Shown one piece after another: positions 18,380 through 28,237 of a DNA stretch of 64,000 nt (positions within the stretch are counted from its first letter, which is position 1; the number at the start of each line of letters is the position of its first letter). Location of the stretch: the NCBI RefSeq assembly GCF_013342985.1, contig NZ_CP054490.1, positions 310,001-374,000 of the forward strand, read 5' to 3'. This DNA is from Candidatus Ruthia endofausta (GTDB lineage: Bacteria; Pseudomonadota; Gammaproteobacteria; PS1; Pseudothioglobaceae). A model generated the notes under the pieces. That model had not been told where the DNA came from and ran no database searches. It saw only the letters and a program-made list of their open reading frames with translations. A program made the position numbers and the translations under genes.

Positions 18380-19174
18380 ATTACTTAAAACTTGTTTGGT
18401 ATTAGGCGTTGCACCTGTCCAAAACTCAAAAGCTGCTGCTGCCTGTTCAACCAACATACCTAAACCGTCGCTAATTATTGAGCCGTGATTGGTTGTTGCC
18501 CAATCCATAAATGGCGTTTGTTTGCCATACATTAAATCGTAACAAATTGCATTATTGGCGATGCCAGAGGCGATATCAGGTATTTTTCCATCAAGTGATG
18601 CACTAGTGGCATTAATAATAATATCAACAGAGTCATGCTTAATTTTATCCAAACCAAAACCGCAAGTCTTGCCAAATTTAGCAAAGTCTTTAGCCAGTTT
18701 AATTGCTTTAGAGGGGGTTCGATTGGCAATCATAATGCGATTAGGTCGCTGCTCTAAAAGAGGCAATAAGATGCCTTGTGTTGCACCGCCTGCACCTAAA
18801 ATTAGGACAATTTTATCTTTTAATTCAATGCCAAGATTGCGAGTTAAATCGTTAATTAGTCCAATACCATCAGTATTTTCACCAATGATTTTATCTTGTT
18901 TTATTTTAATGGTATTAACTGCACCTGCTGTTTGGGCATTTAATGTGAGTTCGCTTGCAAATTTAAACGCATCTAATTTAAAAGGTACGGTAATATTAAA
19001 ACCATTTGCACCTTGATTGATGAATGCTTGTGCTGAGGATGAAAAATCATCAACGGGTGCTAAGATTTTATCATAGCTAATTTCAAGCCTAGTCTGTTGT
19101 GCAAATTGGGTGTGAATATTTGGCGATAAGCTGTGCTTAATCGGATTGCCAAAAACAGCAAATTTACACATCAC
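18368..19174 (-). CDS. aroE: Shikimate dehydrogenase
   Basis: Reduces 3-dehydroshikimate to shikimate with NADPH. The 268-residue product shows the substrate domain ([28 protein letters not shown] with the catalytic Lys), the dinucleotide fold ([12 protein letters not shown]) with ANRTPSKA for NADPH specificity, and the closing [18 protein letters not shown]. Length is normal for AroE. It follows rne on the same strand, 25 bases downstream, so it may be cotranscribed with it. Confidence 0.97.
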   Translation of the reverse strand: MMCKFAVFGNPIKHSLSPNIHTQFAQQTRLEISYDKILAPVDDFSSSAQAFINQGANGFNITVPFKLDAFKFASELTLNAQTAGAVNTIKIKQDKIIGENTDGIGLINDLTRNLGIELKDKIVLILGAGGATQGILLPLLEQRPNRIMIANRTPSKAIKLAKDFAKFGKTCGFGLDKIKHDSVDIIINATSASLDGKIPDIASGIANNAICYDLMYGKQTPFMDWATTNHGSIISDGLGMLVEQAAAAFEFWTGATPNTKQVLSNLRR

Positions 19175-19199
19175 TAATCTTGTTTTTATTAGTCTCAGT

Positions 19200-20990
19200 T
19201 TATGTATTTTGTTTTTGTTGAGGCTTTGGTTTTTGTTGTTTAGTGCTATTGTTTTGAGTTCTGTTTTTATTACAACTCCTGTTGCGGTTTCTATTATTAG
19301 GATTTATTTTACGTTTATTGGGTTGTTCTTTCTTCTTCTCAAACAAAGCATTTTTTATTTTCTCAAACAAGGAAATTTTCTTTTCAGGAACGCGCGTGCT
19401 GGGTCTATTCACATTAATAGCAGGAATTTCAGCTTGGTTTGAAAGACCATTTTCAGCTAGCACATGTTGTGGCTTTGAAATGCCTTGATAGCTTTTATGT
19501 TGTGACTTTTTATCCCCTTTTTTTTGCTTATTAATGGTGAAATTAGGAAACTGCATATATGGATTAGGCAGTAAGGTAATTTTAATGCCATACTTGTCTT
19601 CTAATTTTGTTACTTCTTGACGTTTTTCATTCAAAACATAAGTAATGACTTCCACACTTGATTGAATGGTTAAGCGTGCTGTTTGTTTAGCCGCATTACA
19701 ATCGTCTTCAAGTTGTCTTAAAATGGTTAATGCTAACGTTGGAATGGTTGGCGTAGTACCACGACCATGACAAGCAGAACAAGGTTTTTCAACCGATTCA
19801 GAGACTGAACTCATCAAGCGCTGTCTTGACATTTCGAGCAAGCCAAATTGAGAAATGGTGCCGATTTGGATGCGCGCTCGATCTGCATTGATGGCTTTTT
19901 CCATGGCTTTTTCGATTGACACTCTATGCTCTTCAGCAGCCATATCGATAAAATCAATCACGACTAATCCACCAATATCTCTTAATTGTAGTTGTAGGGC
20001 AATTTCTTTACTTGCTTCCAAGTTGGTGTTGTAGGCGGTTTCTTCAATGTCAGCGCCTTTAGTAGCGCGAGCAGAGTTGACATCAATGGCAGTAAGTGCT
20101 TCAGTTGGGTCAAAGACAATGGTGGCACCTGTTCGTAGTGATACTTTTCGGTTAAATACGCTTTTAACCTGAGTTTCAACGCCCATATGGTTAAATAAAG
20201 AATGCTCAGAAACATTAAAAAATTTAATGCGGTCTAAGTAATGTGGCAACACAAAACTGACAAATTCTTTGGCATTTTGAAAAGCTTCTAATTCGTCAAT
20301 AATAACACTGTCAGTATCAGAGCGAAGATGGTCGCGCAATGTGCGAATAATAATATCACTTTCTTGATAAATTAAGAAAGGTGCACTGCGTGCTAGAGCT
20401 GCTGTATTAATTGATTTCCATAAGTCAGAAAGATAGTCTACTTCCCATTGCAACTCTTCAAAGCTTTTGCCAGCACCTGCAGTGCGAATGATTAAGCCTG
20501 AATGGTCAGGTAGAATAATTTTGCCAATAATTTCTTTTAAAGATTGTCGGTCTGAAGCGACTATTTGCCTTGATATGCCATGACTTTTCGGATTGTTTGG
20601 CATTAAAATCATATAAGCACCAGCAAGGTTGATATAAGTGCTGAGTGCTGCGCCTTTATTACCACGCTCTTCTTTTTCAATTTGGACAATAATTTCTTCT
20701 CCTTCTTTTAAAACATCAGAAATGGTTAGTTTTTCGCCCTTAGCTTTGGCATCATTATATAACGTTTCTGCAACTTCTTTAAAAGGTAAAAAACCTTGTT
20801 TTTCTTTGCCGTAATCAACAAATGCTGCCTCTAGTGATTGTTCTACTCGAGAGATTTTGCCATGGTAGATATTGCCTTTAGTTTTTTTATTAAGGCTGGT
20901 TTCTATATTAAGGCCAATTAGTTTTTTGTTTTTGACAACACCCACTCTGATTTCTTCGGAATGAGTTGCATTGATTAAAATATGATTCAT
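19200..20990 (-). CDS. rne: Ribonuclease E/G, short RNase E form
   Basis: Endoribonuclease that starts mRNA decay and processes rRNA/tRNA. At 596 residues it keeps the catalytic half (residues 1 to about 480): S1 domain (KGNIYHGKISRVEQSLEAAF, VDYGKEKQGFLP), the RNase H-like and DNase I-like parts with FDPTEALTAIDVNSARAT, DIGGLVVIDFIDM, and the zinc-link PCSACHGRGT. The C-terminal scaffold that in E. coli holds the degradosome is reduced to about 100 basic, Asn/Lys/Gln-rich residues. Reduction of this tail is common in small genomes. A long leader of over 250 bases with a perfect 18-bp hairpin precedes it (see 21221). Confidence 0.93.
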   Translation of the reverse strand: MNHILINATHSEEIRVGVVKNKKLIGLNIETSLNKKTKGNIYHGKISRVEQSLEAAFVDYGKEKQGFLPFKEVAETLYNDAKAKGEKLTISDVLKEGEEIIVQIEKEERGNKGAALSTYINLAGAYMILMPNNPKSHGISRQIVASDRQSLKEIIGKIILPDHSGLIIRTAGAGKSFEELQWEVDYLSDLWKSINTAALARSAPFLIYQESDIIIRTLRDHLRSDTDSVIIDELEAFQNAKEFVSFVLPHYLDRIKFFNVSEHSLFNHMGVETQVKSVFNRKVSLRTGATIVFDPTEALTAIDVNSARATKGADIEETAYNTNLEASKEIALQLQLRDIGGLVVIDFIDMAAEEHRVSIEKAMEKAINADRARIQIGTISQFGLLEMSRQRLMSSVSESVEKPCSACHGRGTTPTIPTLALTILRQLEDDCNAAKQTARLTIQSSVEVITYVLNEKRQEVTKLEDKYGIKITLLPNPYMQFPNFTINKQKKGDKKSQHKSYQGISKPQHVLAENGLSNQAEIPAINVNRPSTRVPEKKISLFEKIKNALFEKKKEQPNKRKINPNNRNRNRSCNKNRTQNNSTKQQKPKPQQKQNT

Positions 20991-21327
20991 GGCTAAGTCC
21001 TAGTGTGAATGGACTTTGTTGCGCACATAAAAGCTCAGCACTGGCGTGTTGATTTGGTATTAAAGTGTGATTTATTCTTATCATAAAATGATTAAAAACT
21101 TATTCCTTAAGGGCTCTTAAACCCTTTTTTTATCTAGCCACTCAAAAGTGGTTAAATAATTAATTTACTTTATATGGCAACAAAAAGCCCAAAATATTAA
21201 TAGTATTTTTTGTGGTATTTATTTCCATCATCTAAAAAGATTTTTCAAATGTTTTTAGATGATGGAAATTTAAACATCAATTCTTCGAATTATATCACAG
21301 AAATAGTATGATATTTATCAAAGACCC
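20991..21327 (-). promoter_or_regulatory. Leader/intergenic region upstream of rne
   Basis: 337 bases without a gene between the folM-like stop and the rne start. It is AT-rich and contains the 18-bp hairpin at 21221-21269 and a weak short hairpin (AAGGG / CCCTT) near 21117. In E. coli the long rne 5' leader mediates autoregulation by RNase E, so this stretch is a candidate for the same role, but no sequence motif proves it. Confidence 0.35.
21221..21269. repeat. Perfect 18-bp inverted repeat (hairpin) between folM-like gene and rne
   Basis: Arms 21221-21238 (ATTTCCATCATC then TAAAAA) and 21252-21269 are exact reverse complements around a 13-base loop. It lies about 60 bases past the stop of the folM-like gene and 231 bases before the rne start, all on the minus strand. 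There is no T-run after either arm, so it is not a standard terminator. Confidence 0.85.
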
Positions 21328-22047
21328 TTATTGATTAAGTGTGCGACCACCATCAACATTAATAATTTGTCCAGTAATATAGGTAGATTTGGCTAAAAAT
21401 AAAACAGTATCAGCAATATCTTGCGCACTGCCTTGTTTTTTAAGTACAATTTTTTTAAGCATTTTGTCTTTTTGAGTTTGGTCAGGTTCGGCTGTATCTT
21501 TTGGCCACAAAATTGATCCAGGAGATACCCCACAAACACGAACATTGGGTGCTAATTCTTTAGCCAGTGTTTTGGTTGTCATGACAATAGCTGCTTTAGA
21601 AATGTTATAAATTGCATGATTTTTTAAAGGGCGCTCGCTGTGAATATCTACAATATTGACAATGCAACCTTGGCTTTGAGCTAATTTGTCACTTAGAGTG
21701 CTGGATAAAAATAAAGGAGCCATAACATTGGTATTCATAATGGTTTGATAGTCATGTTGATTTAATTTATTGACGGGTGTTGGATAAAACACTGATGCAT
21801 TGTTAACTAAAAGATTAAGCGACTTAATGGTATCGCAAAGTTTACTTACTTCTTGAATGTTGGATAATTCAGCTTGTAAGGTACTGGCAGAATTTTGGCG
21901 AATACTGTTAAGCTTATTTGCTAGATTTTTTGCAGCTTGGGATGAATTTCTGTAATGAATAACCACATGATAATTATCCTTGTGCAAAGTATGACAAATT
22001 TGCGCGCCAATTCTATGCGCCGCGCCTGTAACTAATGCTGTTTTCAT
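21328..22047 (-). CDS. Short-chain dehydrogenase, pteridine reductase (FolM-like)
   Basis: A 239-residue SDR enzyme with the NADP-binding TGAAHRIGAQ at residues 7-16, LVNNASVFYPTP, the catalytic Ser/Tyr/Lys with YNISKAAIVMTTKTLAKEL, and a C-terminal VSPGSILWP and NVDGGRTLNQ. TGAAxRIG and PGxILWP are typical of pteridine reductases (PTR1/FolM type) that reduce dihydrobiopterin/dihydrofolate. The substrate is an inference from the family. Its start at 22047 overlaps the upstream coding region of the divergent midA-like gene if that gene starts at 22035. Confidence 0.85.
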   Translation of the reverse strand: MKTALVTGAAHRIGAQICHTLHKDNYHVVIHYRNSSQAAKNLANKLNSIRQNSASTLQAELSNIQEVSKLCDTIKSLNLLVNNASVFYPTPVNKLNQHDYQTIMNTNVMAPLFLSSTLSDKLAQSQGCIVNIVDIHSERPLKNHAIYNISKAAIVMTTKTLAKELAPNVRVCGVSPGSILWPKDTAEPDQTQKDKMLKKIVLKKQGSAQDIADTVLFLAKSTYITGQIINVDGGRTLNQ

Positions 22048-22061
22048 ATAAAATACATCAA

Positions 22062-23156
22062 GTGAGTCTTGAACAAATTATTAAAAACACTATTATACAA
22101 AATGCTAGCCCTATAGGTTTCGATGAATTTATGGATTTGGCACTTTATCATCCTACATTGGGTTATTATCAATCAGATTTGGAAAAATTTGGCGAAAAGG
22201 GCGATTTTATTACCGCACCAGAAACTTCAGATTTATTTGGGTTTTGTTTGGCTCGTCAATGCACACAGGTACTAAATGGCACTAATGATATTTTAGAGTT
22301 TGGTGCAGGTAGTGGTGTTCTTGCCACTCAGATACTTTTCGAGTTAGGAAAGTTAAATAGCTTGCCCAAGAAATATTATATTTTAGAGTTAAGTGGCGAG
22401 CTTAAACACAGGCAAGCACAAACCATTAACAAGACACTACCAGAATTAATGGATAGGGTGATTTGGCTTGATGAACTGCCAAATTTTTTTTCTGGCGTGG
22501 TGATTGCCAATGAAGTTTTGGATGCCATGCCTGCAAAACGTCTTATTTACAAAAACAATCAATTTTATGAATTGGGCGTTGATTTTCGTGGAAATAAATT
22601 TTACTGGAAAATATTTGATTTGCCTTATCAAAATGATAAAGCGTTTTTGCCTAATCATGTGACTGAAGATTATAAAACTGAAATTAATCTTCGTGCCACG
22701 GCGTGGATTGATTCCTTACACAATGCCACCAATGAGGTTCTAGTATTGTTGATTGATTATGGTATGGGCAGAGATGAATATTTTCATTCACAAAGATTAG
22801 ACGGCACTTTAAGGTGTTATTATCAACATAAGGCGAGTGAAAACCCGTTTGTAAATATAGGTAAGCAAGATATCACTACATCGGTTAATTTTTCTGATAT
22901 TGCTGATCAAGCAAGTGTTAGTGGTTTTAAGGTTAGTGGTTATGCGACACAGGCGCTGTTTTTGATTTCATTGGGTATTGATGATTATTTGCTTGAACAG
23001 CTAGATGCAGATAAACGTCTCAATTTGGCACAACAAGTTAAACAATTGGTTTTACCCAGTGCGATGGGCGAGAGTTTTAAGGTATTGGCTTTAAGTAAAA
23101 AACTATCGGTAGAATTAACAGGATTTGTTGAACAAGATCTGAGCGGTAAATTATAA
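22062..23156 (+). CDS. SAM-dependent methyltransferase, MidA/NDUFAF7 family
   Basis: About 364 residues. Shows the family blocks PIGFDEFMDLALYHPTLGYY, GDFITAPETSDLFG, the SAM site LEFGAGSGVLATQIL, ANEVLDAMPAKR and LLIDYGMGRDEYFH. Mitochondrial members methylate an arginine of complex I; the bacterial target is not established. I place the start at GTG 22062 because family members begin about 16 residues before the PIGF block. An ATG at 22035 in frame would overlap the divergent folM-like gene by 13 bases and remains possible. No neighbour hints at a specific partner. Confidence 0.85.
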   Translation: MSLEQIIKNTIIQNASPIGFDEFMDLALYHPTLGYYQSDLEKFGEKGDFITAPETSDLFGFCLARQCTQVLNGTNDILEFGAGSGVLATQILFELGKLNSLPKKYYILELSGELKHRQAQTINKTLPELMDRVIWLDELPNFFSGVVIANEVLDAMPAKRLIYKNNQFYELGVDFRGNKFYWKIFDLPYQNDKAFLPNHVTEDYKTEINLRATAWIDSLHNATNEVLVLLIDYGMGRDEYFHSQRLDGTLRCYYQHKASENPFVNIGKQDITTSVNFSDIADQASVSGFKVSGYATQALFLISLGIDDYLLEQLDADKRLNLAQQVKQLVLPSAMGESFKVLALSKKLSVELTGFVEQDLSGKL

Positions 23157-23320
23157 GAAGTTTTTATATAAGGGCATCTCTAAGAACTCATCACTTTATA
23201 ATGAATTTAAAAAAACCAGCCAGAACCCTTGATATAACTAATTTTTTAAAATCTATCCTAAAGAAAATATCTATCTTTTCGACAAGTATTTTTGGCTTAT
23301 TATGAGGTGTGCCCATAAAT

Positions 23321-24121
23321 ATGGATATTTTTCAAACAATCGTCTTGGCGTTAATTCAAGGTTTAAGCGAATTTTTACCCATTTCCTCTTCAGCGCACTT
23401 AATTTTAGTACCAAAGCTAACCCATTGGACTGACCAAGGCTTGGGGTTTGATGTGGTGGTACATATGGGTACTTTAAGTGCGGTGATATTTTATTATCAA
23501 GCAATGATTAAAAGCTTGTCTTTTGATTTTTATCATTCAATCATTAAACGCCAAACTATTGGACAATCAAAGTTAGCATGGGGCGTGTTATTAGGCACTA
23601 TTCCAGTAGGGCTGGCTGGCGTGTTATTTAAAGATTCTATTGCAAGTGATTTACGTTCAGTAGAGATTATTGCTTATGCAACACTAGTGTTTGGCGTGCT
23701 TTTAGGCTTTGCCAGTTGGTTTAATCATAGAAATAAAAGTCCAAGAAGTACAGTCAGTTGGGTAGATATTGCTTTTGTCGGTATGATGCAAACCTTGGCA
23801 TTAATTCCAGGAAGTTCTAGGTCAGGAATAACAATCACGGCTTGTATGTTGGTGGGTCTATCTAGGAAATTATCAATACAATTTTCATTTTTATTATCCA
23901 TTCCTGTGATTAGTCTGTCATTAATACTTATATTGATTGATTTGTACCATCAGGCGCAATTGGTTAATGTTAGCTTATTAGCCTTAGGCTTTGTGGTCTC
24001 AGCAATTAGTGCTTATGTAACCATTGTTTTTTTTATCAAGTTAATAGATACGGTTGGCATGATGCCGTTTGTTTTCTATAGATTAACTTTAGGCGTATTT
24101 TTATTGTTATTAATTTTATGA
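23321..24121 (+). CDS. uppP: Undecaprenyl-diphosphatase
   Basis: Integral membrane enzyme that dephosphorylates undecaprenyl pyrophosphate to recycle the lipid carrier of peptidoglycan and O-antigen synthesis (BacA/UppP). Typical motifs: MDIFQTIVLALIQGLSEFLP and SSSAHLILVP (first signature with the catalytic Glu and Ser), FDVVVHMGTLSAV, and the second signature ALIPGSSRSGITITACMLVG, with eight or so membrane helices. The start is set at ATG 23321 with GAGGTG 12 bases upstream and because family members begin with MDxxxAxxLG. A GTG at 23309 would add four residues. Confidence 0.96.
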   Translation: MDIFQTIVLALIQGLSEFLPISSSAHLILVPKLTHWTDQGLGFDVVVHMGTLSAVIFYYQAMIKSLSFDFYHSIIKRQTIGQSKLAWGVLLGTIPVGLAGVLFKDSIASDLRSVEIIAYATLVFGVLLGFASWFNHRNKSPRSTVSWVDIAFVGMMQTLALIPGSSRSGITITACMLVGLSRKLSIQFSFLLSIPVISLSLILILIDLYHQAQLVNVSLLALGFVVSAISAYVTIVFFIKLIDTVGMMPFVFYRLTLGVFLLLLIL

Positions 24122-24289
24122 AGACATATCAATTCCAATCTAAACCTTTTTTTATCCTTAATTTTGCTTCCTTGTTGTTGCTATTTAGTTGGAGCAATGT
24201 TATTACTTGAGAATATTTGGACTATATACGCCACTACTTAATTATATTAATAAAACACTTGGTAATGTAGCCTCTAAATTTTTAACAAA

Positions 24290-26827
24290 ATGAACAAGCC
24301 ACAATCTATTTATCGTAAAGACTACACACCTAGTGAGTATTTAATTCGCACGACAGAGCTTGGGTTTGATTTGGCTGAAACACAAACTATAGTCACTTCT
24401 AAAATTAATTTTTATAAAAATCCAAAGTCAACTAAGAAAACTAATACCTTATTTTTAGATGGTGTTGATCTTGAATTGATTTCTATTTTGGTTGATAAAG
24501 CCAAGCCCGATTATAAGCTGGTTGAACAGGGGCTTGAGATTAATAGCCTTGCTGATGAGTTTATTTTAGAAATTAAAAATCGCATTCATCCAGAAAAAAA
24601 TACCAGTCTCAATGGCTTATATCAATCTAGTGGCAATTTTTGTACGCAGTGCGAAGCACATGGCTTTAGGCAAATTACTTATTATTTAGATAAGCCTGAT
24701 GTGTTAAGTGTGTTTACCACGTACATTAAAGCCGATAAACAAAAATATCCAGTATTGCTTAGTAATGGCAATTTAATTGAGCAGTCAAATGGAGGTGCAA
24801 CTTGGCATGACCCTATACCAAAGCCTTGTTATTTATTTGCTTTAGTGGCAGGTGATTTTGTATTCAAAAAGGATACTTACACCACATTATCAGGCAATGA
24901 AGTAGTATTAAAGATTTATGTTCAAGCGCACAATATCCATAAAACCCAATTTGCCATGGCGGCACTAAAGCGTTCATTTGCTTGGGAAGAGAAACGCTTT
25001 GGACTCGAATACGATTTAGACATTTATATGATTGTAGCCGTTGATGATTTCAATATGGGAGCGATGGAAAATAAAGGACTGAATATTTTTAATGCCACTT
25101 ACGTATTAGCCAGCTTAGACACAGTAACGGATAAAGATTTTATTGATATTGAAGCGATGATTGGTCATGAGTATTTTCATAATTGGACGGGCAATAGAGT
25201 TACTTGTAGAGATTGGTTTCAACTTAGCTTAAAAGAAGGCTTAACGGTTTTTAGAGACCAAGAATTTACCTCAGATTTACACGTACGTTCTATCAAGCGC
25301 ATTGAAGACGTAAAGACTCTACGCACATTGCAATTTGCAGAAGACATGGGTCCAATGCAACATCCAGTCAGGCCAGAGCATTATATCGAGATGAATAATT
25401 TTTACACCCTAACTGTTTATGAAAAAGGTGCAGAAATTATTCGTATGGTGCATACATTTCTAGGCGAGGTGGGGTTTCAAAAGGGCATGCAATTATATTT
25501 TCAAAGGTTTGATGGTGATGCTGTCACTATCGATGACTTTATTCAAAGTATGAGTGATGCCAATAATTTTGATTTTAGTCAATTTATGCATTGGTATTCG
25601 CAATCTGGTACGCCTAAAGTTAGTATTGTTTCTAACTATAATCAAAATGACAAAACTTTTAAAGTCACAATCAAACAACACACACAATGTAATTATTTTT
25701 TTCCGCTAAAGTTTGCATTGCTTAGTGATAATGGTACTGAGCTTGAAAGTGGCGTACTAATCATTAAAGACAAGGAACAAATATTTACCTTTAACAATAT
25801 AGATTCAGAGCCAATACCCTCATGGCTGCGAGGTTTTAGTGCACCCATTAAACTGGAATCTGATTTAACTTTCAAACAAAAGATATTTTTAGTCGGGCAT
25901 GATTCTGATGCCTTTAATCAGTGGGACAATGCACAGCAATTATGGCTGTCTTTAATCCTAGCACCCTCAAGCATTGACCAAGATTTGTTTTTCGATGCCA
26001 TTGAAAAATCTTTAAAAAACACCCTCTTAGAGGGTGACTGTGTATCGCTTATACAAGATAAATCCTTAATATGTGAAATTTTAACCCTTCCATCTGAACG
26101 ATTTTTACATCAGCAACAAGAGGTTATTGACATATTTGAGATTCATGACAAGCGTGAACAAGTCATTAATAAGATTATTCAGCGGTTTAAGTCGTTGTTT
26201 GGCAAAATTTATTCAAATCTCGACACTTACCAGCCTTGTGAGCCAACGTCTGAGGCTGTAGGAAATCGAGCATTAAAAAATATTTGCTTATATTATCTAG
26301 CAATTAATGGTGAATTTGAGTTAGTCTTTGAGCAATTTAAATCAACCAATTGTATGAGTGATAAAATGGAGAGTTTAAAGGCGTTAATGGTTAGTGATAA
26401 TCCGTATAAAAACACCGCACTTGATGAGTTTTATCATGAGTTTAAAAATGACACACAAGTTATGGATAAATATTTCTCCATTCAATCGTCTGCACCAACA
26501 GCCAATGTTGACAGCATTAAATCCCTCATGCAACACAAACTATTTTCATTTAATACGCCAAACCGTTTGCGTAGTGTGATAGGTAGTTTTTCACAAAATC
26601 ACGCTAATTTTCACAACCAACAAGGCTATGAACTTTTAACTGACGTTATCATTAAGCTCAACCAATCAAATCCACAAATAGGCGCAAAACTAACTTCAGT
26701 TTATAATCATTGGCAGCGATTTAGCCCAGAATTAAAAGCCTTACAAAAACAGCAATTAGAAAAAATTTTAGCCATTGATGATTTATCCAATGACATTTTT
26801 GAAATTATTCAAGCAGCACTAAAATGA
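24290..26827 (+). CDS. pepN: Aminopeptidase N (M1 family metallopeptidase)
   Basis: Cytosolic zinc exopeptidase that removes N-terminal amino acids from peptides. At 845 residues it is close to the usual 870-880. The substrate-anchoring GAMEN is in NMGAMENKGLNIF, and the zinc site HEYFHNWTGNRVTCRDWFQL, 18 residues on, ends with the third ligand in LKEGLTVFRDQEF. The C-terminal ARM-like helical domain (TSEAVGNRALKN, NTPNRLRSVIGSFSQNHANF) is complete. The stop overlaps the next start by four bases (ATGA 26824-26827), so it forms an operon head with pncC, dusA, ftsA and lpxC. Confidence 0.97.
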   Translation: MNKPQSIYRKDYTPSEYLIRTTELGFDLAETQTIVTSKINFYKNPKSTKKTNTLFLDGVDLELISILVDKAKPDYKLVEQGLEINSLADEFILEIKNRIHPEKNTSLNGLYQSSGNFCTQCEAHGFRQITYYLDKPDVLSVFTTYIKADKQKYPVLLSNGNLIEQSNGGATWHDPIPKPCYLFALVAGDFVFKKDTYTTLSGNEVVLKIYVQAHNIHKTQFAMAALKRSFAWEEKRFGLEYDLDIYMIVAVDDFNMGAMENKGLNIFNATYVLASLDTVTDKDFIDIEAMIGHEYFHNWTGNRVTCRDWFQLSLKEGLTVFRDQEFTSDLHVRSIKRIEDVKTLRTLQFAEDMGPMQHPVRPEHYIEMNNFYTLTVYEKGAEIIRMVHTFLGEVGFQKGMQLYFQRFDGDAVTIDDFIQSMSDANNFDFSQFMHWYSQSGTPKVSIVSNYNQNDKTFKVTIKQHTQCNYFFPLKFALLSDNGTELESGVLIIKDKEQIFTFNNIDSEPIPSWLRGFSAPIKLESDLTFKQKIFLVGHDSDAFNQWDNAQQLWLSLILAPSSIDQDLFFDAIEKSLKNTLLEGDCVSLIQDKSLICEILTLPSERFLHQQQEVIDIFEIHDKREQVINKIIQRFKSLFGKIYSNLDTYQPCEPTSEAVGNRALKNICLYYLAINGEFELVFEQFKSTNCMSDKMESLKALMVSDNPYKNTALDEFYHEFKNDTQVMDKYFSIQSSAPTANVDSIKSLMQHKLFSFNTPNRLRSVIGSFSQNHANFHNQQGYELLTDVIIKLNQSNPQIGAKLTSVYNHWQRFSPELKALQKQQLEKILAIDDLSNDIFEIIQAALK

Positions 26828-27285
26828 ACACATTGATCACCTTATTAAAACAAAAGTCACTCACTATTGCAGTGGCTGAATCTTGTACAGGCGGTAATCT
26901 ATCTGCATTACTCACCAGCCAAAGCGGCTCATCAGCCTATTTTGACAGAGGGTTTATCACCTACGCCAACCAAGCCAAAATCGACATGCTAGGTGTTAAG
27001 CCCACAACGCTAGACAAATTTGGCGCAGTTAGCGAACAAGTTGCGTTAGAGATGGCACGTGGCGTAATTAAAAACTCATCCGCCAATATTAGCATATCCA
27101 TCACAGGTATTGCTGGTCCTACTGGTGGCATAAAAAACAAGCCCGTAGGCATGGTTTATTTTGGTTTTTGTACTTTAAAAAGATGTTTTACTAGTATTAA
27201 ACAGTTTAGCGGTAATCGAGCCGAAGTGGTACGGGCAAGTATTGATTTTGTGATTAAAACGTTAGTTTATGAACTGTCAGAGTAA
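26824..27285 (+). CDS. pncC: Nicotinamide-nucleotide amidase (CinA C-terminal domain protein)
   Basis: 153 residues corresponding to the stand-alone CinA C-terminal domain, which deamidates nicotinamide mononucleotide in pyridine-nucleotide salvage. Signature blocks: AVAESCTGGNLSALLT near residues 16-31 with the catalytic Ser, FDRGFITYANQAKIDMLGV, ISITGIAGPTGG and KPVGMVYFGF. Length matches E. coli PncC. Coupled to pepN by a 4-base overlap, and its 3' end overlaps dusA by 17 bases. Confidence 0.95.
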   Translation: MNTLITLLKQKSLTIAVAESCTGGNLSALLTSQSGSSAYFDRGFITYANQAKIDMLGVKPTTLDKFGAVSEQVALEMARGVIKNSSANISISITGIAGPTGGIKNKPVGMVYFGFCTLKRCFTSIKQFSGNRAEVVRASIDFVIKTLVYELSE

Positions 27286-28237
27286 ATTTTCAGTAGCACC
27301 AATGATGAATTGGACGAATAGGCATTGTCGATATTTTTATCGGTTGATGTCAAAGAATGTTCAACTTTGGACTGAAATGGTAACGGTTAAAGCGATACTT
27401 CATGGGGATAAAAACCGTTTATTGTATTTTGACGCGTGTGAACATCCGTTGGTGTTGCAATTGGGTGGTAGTGAAGTAAAAGAGATGGCACGAGCAGCAA
27501 AAATAGCGCAAGATTGGGGTTATGATGAGGTTAATATTAATGTAGGTTGTCCTTCTGACAGAGTGCAATCAGGCAGCTTTGGGGCGTGTTTGATGCAAAT
27601 ACCACAGGTTGTGGCGCAATGCGTTGATGCAATGAAACAAGTGGCAGACGTGCCAATTACGGTTAAGTCACGTATTGGTGTGGATGATATGGATAGCTAC
27701 GGTGAATTAGTTAATTTTGTTTCAATAGTTGAAAGTTCGGGTTGTGATAATTTTATGATTCATGCAAGAAAGGCCTGGCTAAAAGGTTTGAGTCCTAAGG
27801 AAAATCGTAGCGTGCCAAAGCTTAATTATGGCTGGGTGTATCAGATTAAGCGAGACTTTCCTCATCTTCTCATTGGTATAAATGGTGGTATTATGGACAT
27901 GGAAAGTTCATTACAGCATTTAGAGCACGTGGATAGTGTTATGTTGGGCAGGGCAGTGTATTATCAGCCTTATCTATTAAGCAAAGTTGATGGTTTAATT
28001 TACCAGCAAAAATCATCAATATTGAGTCGTGAACAAGTATTATTAGCATTCATTGAATATATGAAAGTTCAGCATGCTAATTCTGTGGCAATTAGATCCA
28101 TGACACGGCATATTTTGGGCTTGTATCATGGACAAAAAAATGCTAAAAAATTTAAACGTTTGTTAAGTAGCAAAACAGTTGAACTTGAACACTTGTATGA
28201 ATGGTTAGAATATATGGATAAAAATAATGGCCAGTAG
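27269..28237 (+). CDS. dusA: tRNA-dihydrouridine synthase A
   Basis: FMN enzyme reducing uridine 20/20a in tRNA D-loops. 322 residues with FSVAPMMNWTNRHCRYFYRL (FMN-binding start), VLQLGGSEVKEMA, the catalytic-Cys block VNINVGCPSDRVQSGSFGAC, FMIHARKAWLKGLSPKENR and INGGIMD. NVGCPSDRVQ together with ARKAWLxGLSPKENR separates DusA from DusB/DusC. It overlaps pncC (17 bases) and ftsA (11 bases), which suggests a single transcript with tight coupling. Confidence 0.96.
   Translation: MNCQSKFSVAPMMNWTNRHCRYFYRLMSKNVQLWTEMVTVKAILHGDKNRLLYFDACEHPLVLQLGGSEVKEMARAAKIAQDWGYDEVNINVGCPSDRVQSGSFGACLMQIPQVVAQCVDAMKQVADVPITVKSRIGVDDMDSYGELVNFVSIVESSGCDNFMIHARKAWLKGLSPKENRSVPKLNYGWVYQIKRDFPHLLIGINGGIMDMESSLQHLEHVDSVMLGRAVYYQPYLLSKVDGLIYQQKSSILSREQVLLAFIEYMKVQHANSVAIRSMTRHILGLYHGQKNAKKFKRLLSSKTVELEHLYEWLEYMDKNNGQ

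Noticed and set aside
18555..19016. 153-codon plus-strand frame opposite aroE
   Set aside because: Antisense shadow of an intact, highly conserved gene.
21117..21134. AAGGG...CCCTT hairpin with T7 on the plus strand taken as a terminator
   Set aside because: Only five base pairs, and no plus-strand gene ends nearby; it lies in the leader of the minus-strand rne gene.
26025..26044. CACCCTC-TTA-GAGGGTG hairpin in pepN
   Set aside because: Within an intact coding frame, no T-run; most likely chance.
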